From JBGPHT01 sp041484525 (GTDB taxonomy: Bacteria > Acidobacteriota > Terriglobia > Bryobacterales > Bryobacteraceae): a DNA stretch of 64,000 bases. Position numbers and translations under genes: made by a program. The notes beneath the pieces are model-generated. The model was not told the origin of the DNA. It did no database searches and saw only the letters and a program-made list of their open reading frames with translations. Of the stretch, positions 9,120 through 17,527 are shown piece after piece. Position 1 is the first letter of the stretch; the number at the start of each line of letters is the position of its first letter. Location of the stretch: contig JBGPHT010000019.1 in NCBI GenBank assembly GCA_041484525.1, positions 1 through 64,000 of the forward strand. The letters are read 5' to 3'.

Positions 9120-10190
9120 ATGGCCCACGTTTATTGGATGCTGGTCGGGAATCGCCAAGCCTCGAGTTCGAGGATTCATGGCTACCGGATCCACGACTTT
9201 CTTCTCGACCGGGGGTGGCGATCCGAGATCCTGTTCGGACCTCCGCGCTGGACCTGGGACCCTCCGCTGGACGGCAAGGATTTCGTCGAGTGCTCGGTTT
9301 TTGAGCCGGGCGATGTGGTGGTCTGTCAGAAGCTTAGGGGCCCGCGCATCCAGTCCGCTCTCGATACGCTGCGGTCTCTCGGAGTGCAGACCGTCTATTT
9401 GGATTGCGATCTTCCGATCAAGTTGCCGGAAGCGCAGATGGCGTCGGAAGTAGTCTGCTCGTCGGAGTATCTGGCGGAGGAATACCGGCGCAACGGCATC
9501 GTCCGGGTGACCTGCATCCCGGATGCTTACGAATGGGAGATAGGCCGCAGCCGCGATTCTGATACGACCCGATTATGCGGCGTCTGGTTCGGCAGTTGGA
9601 CCAGAAAGCGGCGGGAGGAGGTCGGTAGCCTGCGAAATCTGATCGAGACGACGATGCCGAATTGGACTCTGGTGACCGTCTCGGACCACCCGGATGCCGA
9701 TTTCAAGTGGGATTTGAATACGGCCTCGACCACCATCGCCGACTGCGATTTTGCCGTCATACCCGGCTCTGACGATCCGCGGGCGTTCGCGAAATCGTCC
9801 AATCGCGCCGTGCAGGCGATGGCGCTGAGCCTTCCCGTCCTGGCCTATCCGATACCCGCTTATTGCGATGTAATCGAGCACGGGCGGAACGGATTTCTTT
9901 GCCGGACTCCCGAAGACTGGCAGAATGCGCTGCGGACTCTCGCGGACCCGAGCGAGCGGCAGCGGATCTCGGAGTCCGCCTATCGTTATGCGCGGCGCTA
10001 CTTCTCGGTGGCGCGCATCGGAGGTCAATGGGAAGATCTTCTGGAGCGCCTGGGCTGCGCTCCGGCGCAGGCGGCCAGGGCCGCGCCGGACGATGCGCGG
10101 AAAGCCAATCTGCGGAAGTTGCGGCGAAGGGCACACTACAGAATAGTGGCGGCACACGCCAGGATACTCGCCGCTAGCGCGACGCCGTAG
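9120..10190 (+). CDS. Family 1-type glycosyltransferase
   Basis: About 356 residues from ATG 9120; an in-frame TTG at 9105 overlapping the previous stop is an alternative start. The C-terminal half has the GT-B signature of retaining glycosyltransferases: a donor-site stretch AVIPGSDDPRAFAKSSNRAVQAMALSLPV with downstream IEHGRNGFLC. The N-terminal half is a weakly conserved acceptor domain. It probably transfers a sugar from a nucleotide donor in the cytoplasm; the target is unknown. The last residues and the TAG stop (10188-10190) are encoded by the first unit of the 78-bp tandem repeat, so the repeat has replaced or extended the original C-terminus. Confidence 0.8.
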   Translation: MAHVYWMLVGNRQASSSRIHGYRIHDFLLDRGWRSEILFGPPRWTWDPPLDGKDFVECSVFEPGDVVVCQKLRGPRIQSALDTLRSLGVQTVYLDCDLPIKLPEAQMASEVVCSSEYLAEEYRRNGIVRVTCIPDAYEWEIGRSRDSDTTRLCGVWFGSWTRKRREEVGSLRNLIETTMPNWTLVTVSDHPDADFKWDLNTASTTIADCDFAVIPGSDDPRAFAKSSNRAVQAMALSLPVLAYPIPAYCDVIEHGRNGFLCRTPEDWQNALRTLADPSERQRISESAYRYARRYFSVARIGGQWEDLLERLGCAPAQAARAAPDDARKANLRKLRRRAHYRIVAAHARILAASATP

Positions 10191-10361
10191 CCGGAATCGA
10201 AGCGATGGGCGCAATCCAGAATGACTGCGCCGTACGCCAGGATACTCGGCGCTAGCGCGACGCCGTAGCCGGAATCGAAGCGATGGGCGCAATCCAGAAT
10301 GACTGCGCCGTACGCCAGGATACTCGCCGCTAGCGCGACGCCGTAGCCGGAATCGAAGCGA
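10157..10361. repeat. 78-bp tandem repeat, 2.6 units
   Basis: Units lie at 10157-10234, 10235-10312 and 10313-10361 (partial). The two full units differ at one position seen by eye (CTCGCCGC versus CTCGGCGC). Each full unit contains a GCTAGC-centred palindrome (GCGCTAGCGC in unit 2) and a second stem, GGCGCA with TGCGCC, around a 12-nt loop. The array begins inside the end of the glycosyltransferase gene and stops 19 nt before the HipA-like gene. Near-identity of the units points to recent expansion. Confidence 0.9.
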
Positions 10362-10380
10362 AGCCGCTACACTTGGGTCG

Positions 10381-11179
10381 ATGCTGCGGACTGTCCAGGC
10401 GACCCGCTATGTTACGCCGTTTCGCGAAGGCGGCTCGCTGCCGGCGCTCGTCGAGGCGGACGATCTGGGCTTGTACGTACTGAAGTTTCGCGGCGCCGGC
10501 CAGGGTCCCGCTGGCGCTGGTCGCGGAGATCGTGGCGGGCGAGATCGGCCGCGCGCTGGGCCTCAGGGTCCCTGAACTGGTGCTCATGGAAGTGAGCGAC
10601 GCGCTGGGACGCAATGAGCCCGATGCGGAAATCCGCGAACTGCTGCAGGCCAGCATCGGCGTGAACCTGGGTCTCGATTTTCTACCCGGATCGGTGATGT
10701 TCGACCCCGCTGCGGGCGATGCCGCTGCGGGCGATGCCGCCCCGTCCGAACTGGCCTCCGCCGCCGTATGGTTCGATGCGTTCGTGACGAATGTGGACCG
10801 CACGGCGCGTAATCCGAATCTGCTGTGCTGGCACAAGTCGCTCTACCTGATCGATCACAGCGCGGCCCTCTACTTCCATCACGATTGGAAGGACCCGGCC
10901 GCCAGCGCGGGTTCGCGATTTCCGGCGATCCGCGACCACGTCCTGCTGCCCTGGGCCACGCAAATCGAAGAGCTGGACAGCGCCCTGAGAGCCAAGCTGA
11001 GCGAGCAGGTGTTCCGCGAAGTGCTCGCCTGCGTTCCGGATTCCTGGCTGCTGCCGGAGGCGGGATTATCCGATCCGGCGGACAAGCGCGCGGCCTACGT
11101 GGATTATCTGGTTCGGCGGCTGAACGCCGCTTCATCATTCGTCGAGGAGGCCGTCCATGCCCGCGCAGCACTCGTATGA
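10381..11179 (+). CDS. HipA-like kinase domain protein, with a one-base frameshift
   Basis: Two overlapping frames make one protein of about 265 residues. The first (from ATG 10381) gives MLRTVQATRYVTPFREGGS and the ATP-site strand LYVLKFRGAGQGP. The second gives LVAEIVAGEIGRALGLRVPE onward with the catalytic region AFVTNVDRTARNPNLL and the metal-binding YLIDHSAALYF. Removing one C in the run at 10507-10509 joins them perfectly. It is either a real inactivating or phase-variable +1 shift or a sequencing error. The family resembles HipA, the Ser/Thr kinase toxin, but lacks the N-terminal HipA subdomain. It overlaps the DUF3037 gene by 23 nt. Confidence 0.8.
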
Positions 11180-11543
11180 CTACGCCATCCTGCGCGTCGT
11201 GCCCTGCGCAGAGCGCGGGGAATTCGTCAACGCGGGTGTGGTCCTGCATTACCTCGAACGGAGCTTTCTAGGCAGCCGCGTCCACATCGACGAAGCCCGT
11301 CTTCTCACGCTTTCGCCCGCGCTCGATCTGGACGTGATCCGCCCGCATCTCGAAGCCTTCCCCAAGATCTGCGCCGGCGACCCGGATGCAGGGCCGATCG
11401 CCAGGCTCTCCCGCCGCGAGCGTTTCCATTGGCTGGTTTCCCCGCGCAGCACGATCGTTCAGGTCTCGCCTGTGCATACCGGATTGTGCGAGTCGCCGGA
11501 GGCGACGCTCGACGAACTGTACCGCCGGCTGATCCTCACCTGA
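11157..11543 (+). CDS. DUF3037 family protein
   Basis: A 128-residue protein whose opening YDYAILRVVPCAERGEFVNAG is the hallmark of DUF3037. The family has no established activity. It is known to occur directly downstream of HipA-like kinases, often overlapping them, as here (23 nt). The constant pairing suggests a partner or antidote role for the kinase; this is inference. Small, soluble, no membrane segment. The gene ends 14 nt before the stop of the convergent gene. Confidence 0.85.
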   Translation: MPAQHSYDYAILRVVPCAERGEFVNAGVVLHYLERSFLGSRVHIDEARLLTLSPALDLDVIRPHLEAFPKICAGDPDAGPIARLSRRERFHWLVSPRSTIVQVSPVHTGLCESPEATLDELYRRLILT

Positions 11544-11557
11544 CGGCGGCAGACCGC

Positions 11558-13570
11558 TTACGGTCGCGGCACTGTTCCGGATTCAGTCAACCGCCGCCGG
11601 ACCGGCTCCCCTTCACGCAAAAGTTTCCCGTCTTCGATCTTGAATTTCGACGTCTCCGCGTAGTCCGCGCAGCACATGGCCGCGTTCTCAGTGGCGCGAT
11701 TCCGGTCCACGATCAGCCGGCCGTTTTCAATCGAGACGCTGCGGATGCCGCCGAATGCCCTGTCTCCTCCTCCGACCTTGCCGATCAAACGGGGAGACCC
11801 GTCCGCCATGCTATACACGAGCACCTCGGTGTGGAACGCCTTCCCGCCGGTTCCACAGCCGAAAACGATGGTGGCCTCTTCCACGCCATCATTCGAAATA
11901 TCCCCGAACGAAACGGATTCCACGTCAAACTCGCGGGGGCCGGCGGCCGCCTTGCCCTCCCGCACAGTCGATTCGCCGCACTTCGAGCTATACGTGAAGT
12001 TCTTGAAATCGACAGCGCGAATGCCGGCCGTCTCGCTTGGCGGCGCAGCCTCTGGAGACTTCTCGCTGCCCTCCTCGGCCGGAACAGGCGGTGCGATCGA
12101 ACTGCGCAGCGAGGCCAGCAATTGCACATACTGCGCGTCGGCATTCTGAACCTGGCGCAGGGAGGAACCGGTCGATTCGATGACGGCGTTGCCGTCGCGA
12201 AATGGCTGCTCGGCGCCATCCACGATGCTGCTAGCGCCGGCTATCCCACGTTGCAGAATGGCCCGGGCCTGCGCCAGCCGCAGACCGGATACCCTGGCGG
12301 AGAGCGCATCCAGCACCGGCCGGATGCGGTCCATTTCCGCAAGGGCGGGATCGAAGAGGCCGCGCCGCTCTTCGAAGTATGCCGCCGCTTGCGGCGCCTC
12401 GTTGGCGAGCGTCATCAAGCCGGAGCGGCCGCCTGTATTCAGGAACGACCGTAGCGGCGGGAGTATGCCGGCTGCCATGTCGGACAGGCCATTGACCTCG
12501 GAGTGACTCCTCTCAATGGCGTCGCATAGCGTCTTGAGCGTTTGCAAAAGGATCTTCGCCCGCGGATCGAGGTCGGACACCATGCTAATCGGCGTGACCG
12601 GTCCAGCCGGGGAACCGCCGCGGCTGACAAAGCCTGTCAATACCACTCCAGCGTCGCCCGAGATCGGCTGTTCGGCATCGTTCATGAACTGGCGAAGGTC
12701 TTTTGTCCTCTCGTAAGAAAAGTTGACGGCGGGAAGGAGAGCCGTGGAAATATGTTCGAGTCCGGACAGCAGCTTCTGGTTTTCCGTGGCCGCGCCCAGA
12801 GCCGATATTTTGAGTTGCCTGAGTGCGCTCTCTGCCTGCTCGAGAGTGCTCTTCCGGTGCTGCAGTTGTCCCGCCTGGTTGTGAAGGAGATCGGAAAACC
12901 CATTCAGGATCGCGCGTCGAAATTCTTCGGTTACCTCGGAGAGCCGGTTATGCGTCTGCTCGAACCGGACTTCGCTCTGGCGTTCGCGAACGATGGCCAG
13001 AGCACGGACCATGGCGGCAGATTCACGCTCGAAATCGTCGATGTCGGATTGCGGCGCGAGCGCGCCGGTTGCCCGCTCGTGTTCCGCGTTGACCTCGGTC
13101 ACCGATCGAGTGATGCTGCCGTAAGTATTATCGAGGGCGGCGAGAGCCTGCCTGGCGGCCTTGACCAATTCCGCATCGCGGCGAAGCTGTGCGTCGAAAC
13201 GATCGGCCTCGGACCTTTTGCGATCAGGCAGCCAGAACGCCATTCCCTCGCCCGCGCGGATACGCGAGATCTCATTTTGCAGGTGGGGCTCGGCGGCATC
13301 AAAGGCAGCAGCCCACTTCGAGACCGTCTTGAAGTCGACCACAGCCTTGAGTTGATGGTTCTCGATGATTTGGAGATTAGGCTTCCGAACCGGGGCATAC
13401 CGATCGTTGAAGGCTTGGATGCGGCTCGTCAAAGAATGCAGGGCGATTCCATACCAGCCGCCGTAACCGGCGATCAGCAGCCCGAAGATGACAATGTAGC
13501 GCCCGATTCTTCGGCGCGCCTTAACTTGTGCTCCCACAAAAGTCTCCGTTTCCAGATCTACGGCTCTCAT
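11558..13570 (-). CDS. Membrane-anchored coiled-coil protein with C-terminal repeat-like domain, unknown function
   Basis: A 670-residue protein I do not recognise as a named family. Residues 1-20 are basic, 21-43 form one hydrophobic anchor (IGRYIVIFGLLIAGYGGWYG), and about 60-480 are rich in heptad-like Leu/Ala/Glu/Arg/Gln helices. A linker with Pro/Glu (about 490-515) follows. The last 140 residues (VESVSFGDISNDGVEEATIV, FGCGTGGKAF) are beta-rich and resemble the FG-GAP/'DISNDG' calcium-binding-like C-terminal domains of secreted Acidobacteria proteins. The likely topology is one membrane anchor with an extracytoplasmic stalk. ATG at 13570 is the only sensible start. It stands alone, convergent with DUF3037. 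Confidence 0.75.
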   Translation of the reverse strand: MRAVDLETETFVGAQVKARRRIGRYIVIFGLLIAGYGGWYGIALHSLTSRIQAFNDRYAPVRKPNLQIIENHQLKAVVDFKTVSKWAAAFDAAEPHLQNEISRIRAGEGMAFWLPDRKRSEADRFDAQLRRDAELVKAARQALAALDNTYGSITRSVTEVNAEHERATGALAPQSDIDDFERESAAMVRALAIVRERQSEVRFEQTHNRLSEVTEEFRRAILNGFSDLLHNQAGQLQHRKSTLEQAESALRQLKISALGAATENQKLLSGLEHISTALLPAVNFSYERTKDLRQFMNDAEQPISGDAGVVLTGFVSRGGSPAGPVTPISMVSDLDPRAKILLQTLKTLCDAIERSHSEVNGLSDMAAGILPPLRSFLNTGGRSGLMTLANEAPQAAAYFEERRGLFDPALAEMDRIRPVLDALSARVSGLRLAQARAILQRGIAGASSIVDGAEQPFRDGNAVIESTGSSLRQVQNADAQYVQLLASLRSSIAPPVPAEEGSEKSPEAAPPSETAGIRAVDFKNFTYSSKCGESTVREGKAAAGPREFDVESVSFGDISNDGVEEATIVFGCGTGGKAFHTEVLVYSMADGSPRLIGKVGGGDRAFGGIRSVSIENGRLIVDRNRATENAAMCCADYAETSKFKIEDGKLLREGEPVRRRLTESGTVPRP

Positions 13571-13703
13571 GTAACCATCGCGGCGGCGGCTATGTAAAGA
13601 TAGCCGCCTCCCGGACGGATACTAGACGCCTCAGTACCGGTAACAGGGGCATCGAGGGGCACGCGCTAAAATACGGGCAGCGGACCGGAAGGAATTCATA
13701 AGC

Positions 13704-14600
13704 GTGAACATCACGATTACGGGCGGCTCGGGATTCATCGGCCGCCGCCTGCTGAAGGCCCTGGGGGCCGACGGCCATGCGTTGCACGTGCTCAGCCGTC
13801 ACGCTGGTACCAACATGCCGGCGGGCGTGAGGATCTCCGCGTGGGACCCGAGCCGGAGCGCGCCTCCTGCCGACGCCCTGCGCGATGCCGACGTGGTGGT
13901 CCACCTCGCGGGCGAGCCCGTGGCGCAGCGTTGGACCGACGAATCCAAGCGCCGCATCCGCGACAGCCGCGTGAATGGGACGCGCCACCTGGTACAGGCG
14001 ATGGCCGCCCTGCCGCGCCGGCCAGCGGCCCTGATCTCGGCCTCCGCCATCGGCTACTACGGCTCGCGCGGCGACGAGATCCTCACCGAAACGTCGCCCG
14101 CCGGCAGCGGGTTCCTACCCGAGGTCTGCGTCGAATGGGAGAAGGAAGCGCTCTCGGCCCAGGCCATCGGAATGCGAGTGGCGTTGGTGCGCATCGGCAT
14201 CGTGCTCGACCGGCGTGGCGGCGCACTGCAACGAATGTTGCCGCCGTTCCGCATGGGAGTAGGCGGCAAACTGGGCGACGGCAGCCAGTGGATGTCGTGG
14301 ATTCACCTCGACGATCTGGTCGGCCTGTTCCGCCACGCCATCCTCAACCCCGTGCAAGGGCCGTTCAACGGTGTCGCGCCCAACCCGTTGACGAACACCG
14401 GGTTCACGCGCGCGCTGGCCGGCGCTCTCCACCGGCCCGCGCTGTTCCCCATGCCGAAGTTCGCTTTGAGCGCGCTGTTTGGCGAAATGTCGAGCGTGCT
14501 TCTTTCCAGCCAACGGGTGTTGCCTAAGGCGTCCGAAGCCGCGGGATATTCATTCCGCTTCCCGGAGCTAAGCGCAGCCCTGGCTGATGTTTTGAAGTAG
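13704..14600 (+). CDS. TIGR01777 family NAD(P)-binding epimerase-like protein (SDR39U1/YfcH type)
   Basis: A 298-residue extended short-chain dehydrogenase. The dinucleotide-binding loop GGSGFIGRRL lies at residues 6-15, the catalytic region has SASAIGYYG with the Tyr of the YxxxK pair, and the C-terminal part (WIHLDDLVGLF, then FNGVAPNPLTN) is diagnostic of the TIGR01777 family. These proteins are widely conserved and their substrate is unknown; loss of the E. coli homologue YfcH has little phenotype. GTG at 13704 is chosen because the conserved MNITITGGSGFIG follows directly. The DMT genes start 11 nt after its stop, so the three may be co-transcribed. Confidence 0.88.
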   Translation: MNITITGGSGFIGRRLLKALGADGHALHVLSRHAGTNMPAGVRISAWDPSRSAPPADALRDADVVVHLAGEPVAQRWTDESKRRIRDSRVNGTRHLVQAMAALPRRPAALISASAIGYYGSRGDEILTETSPAGSGFLPEVCVEWEKEALSAQAIGMRVALVRIGIVLDRRGGALQRMLPPFRMGVGGKLGDGSQWMSWIHLDDLVGLFRHAILNPVQGPFNGVAPNPLTNTGFTRALAGALHRPALFPMPKFALSALFGEMSSVLLSSQRVLPKASEAAGYSFRFPELSAALADVLK

Positions 14601-14611
14601 TTAACCGCTCC

Positions 14612-15016
14612 ATGCACCCGCCCCGCCTCATCGTGCCCATCCTTGCCTTCGCGGTGGTGGCGTTCAACGCCGGCGGCAACTTTTTTCTCAGCGTGGGCAT
14701 GCGTTCGCTCGGCGCCACCGTGTCGCTCTCCCCGCTGGCTTACCTCGCTGCCTTGCTGAACCCCTGGGTCGCCCTCGGCGTGCTGTTCCTGGCGGCGTGG
14801 CTGATTTCGCAGCTCTCCCTGCTCAGTTGGGCCGACCTCACCTACGTGCTGCCGATCACTTCCGTCACTTACGTCGTCACTGCCGTGCTGGCGGCGGTCG
14901 CGCTGCATGAGCACGTATCCGGCACACGCTGGACCGGGATCGCGCTGATCTTCCTCGGCGTTCTAGTGGCCGGCCGGACGCGCCCGCGAACCGTACGAGC
15001 GCAGGTGGATAAATGA
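14612..15016 (+). CDS. DMT/EamA half-transporter, first subunit
   Basis: A 134-residue protein with four hydrophobic helices (about residues 8-28, 42-66, 72-92 and 98-118), the size of one EamA repeat or an SMR-type small multidrug transporter. The last helix pair (TYVLPITSVTYVVTAVLAA) matches the EamA signature. The next gene overlaps by 4 nt (ATGA at 15013) and encodes a similar four-helix protein, so the two most likely form a heterodimer equivalent to one ten-helix EamA transporter. The related ArnE/ArnF pair flips an undecaprenyl-linked sugar; the substrate here is unknown. Confidence 0.8.
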   Translation: MHPPRLIVPILAFAVVAFNAGGNFFLSVGMRSLGATVSLSPLAYLAALLNPWVALGVLFLAAWLISQLSLLSWADLTYVLPITSVTYVVTAVLAAVALHEHVSGTRWTGIALIFLGVLVAGRTRPRTVRAQVDK

Positions 15017-15378
15017 AGTGGTGGCTGGTGCTCACGATCGTCGCCTGTAACGCCGCCGGCGATCTCTTGACCGCTCACGGCATGCGGCGTCACGGTGGCG
15101 TCGAGCACTTCCAGCCCTCGGCGCTTGGCCGTCTGCTCGGAGCGCTGGGGCGCAATCGATACGTGATCGGCGGCATTGCCGTCATGGCGATCTCGTTCTT
15201 CGCCCTGCTGGCGCTGCTCTCGATTGCCGACCTGAGCTTCGCGATTCCCGCGACGGCGGCGAGCTATCTTCTCGAAACGGTGCTGGCAAAGCTCATCCTA
15301 AAGGAAGATGTGCGCTGGCAACGCTGGTTCGGGGCTTGCCTGGCGGCGTCGGGCGTCGCCTTGCTCTCGCTTTCCTGA
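15013..15378 (+). CDS. DMT/EamA half-transporter, second subunit
   Basis: A 121-residue four-helix membrane protein. Helices lie at about residues 3-18, 44-66, 72-92 and 100-120, with the conserved SIADLSFAIPATAASYLLETVLA stretch before helix 4. Its start ATG overlaps the stop of the preceding half-transporter, which points to translational coupling and equimolar synthesis. Lengths of 134 and 121 residues and the paired layout resemble ArnE/ArnF or EbrA/EbrB couples. Inner membrane; substrate unknown. Confidence 0.8.
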   Translation: MKWWLVLTIVACNAAGDLLTAHGMRRHGGVEHFQPSALGRLLGALGRNRYVIGGIAVMAISFFALLALLSIADLSFAIPATAASYLLETVLAKLILKEDVRWQRWFGACLAASGVALLSLS

Positions 15379-15404
15379 ACGGGGCGGCGTAATGGCGGTA
15401 TAAT
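15375..15404 (+). promoter_or_regulatory. Predicted sigma-70 promoter of DUF1385-prfA-prmC
   Basis: A perfect -10 hexamer TATAAT lies at 15399-15404. The best -35 is a weak CTGAAC at 15375-15380 (spacer 18). Transcription would start near 15411, about 17 nt before the GTG of the DUF1385 gene, with GGAGAG as Shine-Dalgarno. Confidence 0.5.
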
Positions 15405-15427
15405 GAAGAAGATCACGGAGAGAATTT

Positions 15428-16423
15428 GTGTCCCTGCGCACGTTTTTCCGGCTTTTCACCCATATTCAAATGATGCCCGTTCTGGAAAGTGGCGAGGAGA
15501 CCCTCGTCGGCGGGCAAGCCGTCATGGAGGGCGTGATGATGCGCGCCCCGCACAGCTACTGTGTCGCGGTCCGGAAGGCTAACGGCGAAATCGCGACCGA
15601 AGAGATGCCGCTCGCCCGCATGTCTGAGAAGTACAAGATCTTCAAGTACCCGATCCTGCGCGGCGTGGGAACGTTGTTTCAGGCGATGCAGCTCGGGCTC
15701 AAGGCGCTGCGATTTTCGGCCAATGTAGCAGTGGAAGATCTGCCCAAGGATGCGTCGAAACCCGCCAAGGAGGCCCCCAAGGAGCTTTCCAGCGCGGCCC
15801 TCACCGGGAACCTCATTTTCTCCCTCGTCTTTTTTATTTTTCTCTACAAATTCGTTCCCCTCTACCTGGTGACCAAGCTGGAAAAGTTCTACCCTGTGCT
15901 GGCCGGCCGCATCGCTTTCAACTTCACCGACGGCATCATCCGCATGGTCATTTTCCTCGGCTTTCTCTTCGCGGTCTCGCGCATGAAGGACATCCGCCGC
16001 GTCTTCCAGTTTCACGGCGCGGAGCACAAAGTGGTATTCAATTTCGAGTCGGGCCAGCCGGTCACCATCGAGAACGCGCAGCGCTTCACCACGTTCCACC
16101 CGCGCTGCGGAACCAGCTTCCTGCTGGTGGTCATGATCGTCTCCATGGTGGTCTACACCTTCATCCCGTTCGACGGTTTCGTGGCCAAACTGCTTTGCCG
16201 CATCGCGCTGCTGCCCGTGATCGCGGGAGTGAGCTATGAGCTGATCCGCTTCGCCGCCAAACGGCGCGGCTCCTTCCTGTCCACGCTGACGGCACCGGGC
16301 CTGTGGCTCCAGCGCATCACCACCAAGCCGCCCGCCGACGATCAGGCCGCCGTCGCGATCCGCGCGCTCGAGGGCGCGATGGCCCTGGAAGAAACCCAGG
16401 GCGGCGAACTGGTCATCGCGTAA
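15428..16423 (+). CDS. DUF1385 integral membrane protein
   Basis: A 331-residue protein with the DUF1385 signature GGQAVMEGVMMRAPHSYCVAVRK near residues 31-53 and HGAEHKVV plus HPRCGTSFLL further on. About four membrane segments occur: 128-150, 172-190, 233-255 and 260-280. The family is broadly conserved in Firmicutes and Acidobacteriota; the B. subtilis member YqhQ has no firm function. It sits directly before prfA (6 nt gap) and prmC; the DUF1385-prfA-prmC order recurs in many genomes, so co-expression with translation termination genes is normal for it. GTG start at 15428 fits the promoter; an ATG at 15470 would drop 14 residues. Confidence 0.88.
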   Translation: MSLRTFFRLFTHIQMMPVLESGEETLVGGQAVMEGVMMRAPHSYCVAVRKANGEIATEEMPLARMSEKYKIFKYPILRGVGTLFQAMQLGLKALRFSANVAVEDLPKDASKPAKEAPKELSSAALTGNLIFSLVFFIFLYKFVPLYLVTKLEKFYPVLAGRIAFNFTDGIIRMVIFLGFLFAVSRMKDIRRVFQFHGAEHKVVFNFESGQPVTIENAQRFTTFHPRCGTSFLLVVMIVSMVVYTFIPFDGFVAKLLCRIALLPVIAGVSYELIRFAAKRRGSFLSTLTAPGLWLQRITTKPPADDQAAVAIRALEGAMALEETQGGELVIA

Positions 16424-16429
16424 TCACCC

Positions 16430-17527
16430 ATGAAATTCGCACAGAAGCTCGATCAGCTCGAAAAGCGTTTTGACGAGCTGACGCGGCAGATGGCCGATCC
16501 CGCCGTGATCTCCGATTCGGACCAGTACCGAAAGGTGACCAAGGCGCAGAGCGAGCTGTCCGAAGCCGTGGCCAAATACCGCGAGTGGAAGAAGACCGAC
16601 GACGCTCTCTCGCAGGCGCGCGCCATGCTCCAGGACAGCGATCCCGACCTCAAGGCCATGGCCGAAGAGGAAATCGTGCGTCTCGATCCCGAGCTGGCGC
16701 ACATCGAGGAAGAACTCAAGGTGTTGCTGCTTCCGAAAGACCCCAACGACGAAAAGAACGTGGTGCTCGAAATCCGCGCCGGGACGGGCGGCGACGAGGC
16801 CACTCTCTTCGCGGCCGAGGTCTTCCGCATGTACTCGCGCTACGGTGAATCGCTGCGCTGGAAGATCGAAGTGATCTCCTCGAGCGAATCCGCCGTGGGC
16901 GGCCTCAAGGAAGTGATCGCGCTGATCAGCGGCGACAAGGTGTTCAGCAAGCTGAAATACGAGAGCGGCGTCCACCGCGTGCAGCGTGTGCCCGTGACCG
17001 AGCAGCAGGGCCGCGTGCATACCTCCGCCATCACGGTGGCGGTGCTGCCCGAAGCCGACGAAGTTGAAATCAAGATCGACCCCAAGGACATCCGCATCGA
17101 TACGTTCTGCTCCTCCGGCCCCGGCGGGCAGTCCGTGAACACCACCTACTCGGCGGTCCGCATCACGCATTTGCCCAGCGGCCTCGTGGTGTCCTGCCAG
17201 GACGAGAAGTCGCAGATCAAGAATCGCGCCAAGGCGGAGCGCGTCCTCCGTTCGCGCCTGTATGAAATGGAGATGGAGAAGCAGCAGGCCGCCGTCGGCG
17301 CCGAGCGGCGCAGCATGGTGGGCACCGGCGATCGCAGCGAGAAGATCCGCACGTACAACTTCCCGCAAAACCGCCTCACCGACCATCGCATCGGCCTGAC
17401 GCTGCATCAGCTCGACTTCATCATGGATGGCAAGCTCGAACAGGTCATCGACGCCCTTACCACTTATTACCAGTCCGAAAAGCTGAAGGACGAGGGAGAG
17501 CAGGGCGCGGCGTCCGACGCCGCATGA
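16430..17527 (+). CDS. prfA: Peptide chain release factor 1
   Basis: A 365-residue RF1. The universal GGQ that triggers peptidyl-tRNA hydrolysis lies at residues 232-234 in SSGPGGQSVNTTYSAVRITH. The PxT stop-codon recognition tripeptide is PVT at 188-190, which marks RF1 (UAA/UAG) rather than RF2 (SPF). Domain order and length are normal: helical domain 1 (1-105), then the decoding and GGQ domains. The GGQ glutamine is the expected target of PrmC, encoded immediately downstream with a 4-nt ATGA overlap. Confidence 0.97.
   Translation: MKFAQKLDQLEKRFDELTRQMADPAVISDSDQYRKVTKAQSELSEAVAKYREWKKTDDALSQARAMLQDSDPDLKAMAEEEIVRLDPELAHIEEELKVLLLPKDPNDEKNVVLEIRAGTGGDEATLFAAEVFRMYSRYGESLRWKIEVISSSESAVGGLKEVIALISGDKVFSKLKYESGVHRVQRVPVTEQQGRVHTSAITVAVLPEADEVEIKIDPKDIRIDTFCSSGPGGQSVNTTYSAVRITHLPSGLVVSCQDEKSQIKNRAKAERVLRSRLYEMEMEKQQAAVGAERRSMVGTGDRSEKIRTYNFPQNRLTDHRIGLTLHQLDFIMDGKLEQVIDALTTYYQSEKLKDEGEQGAASDAA

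Noticed and set aside
10157..10361. CRISPR-like direct repeats
   Set aside because: Units are directly adjacent without unique spacers, 78 bp long, and no cas genes are present; it is a plain tandem repeat.
16424..17407. Reverse frame of 327 residues opposite prfA
   Set aside because: Antisense shadow of prfA, which has all family motifs.
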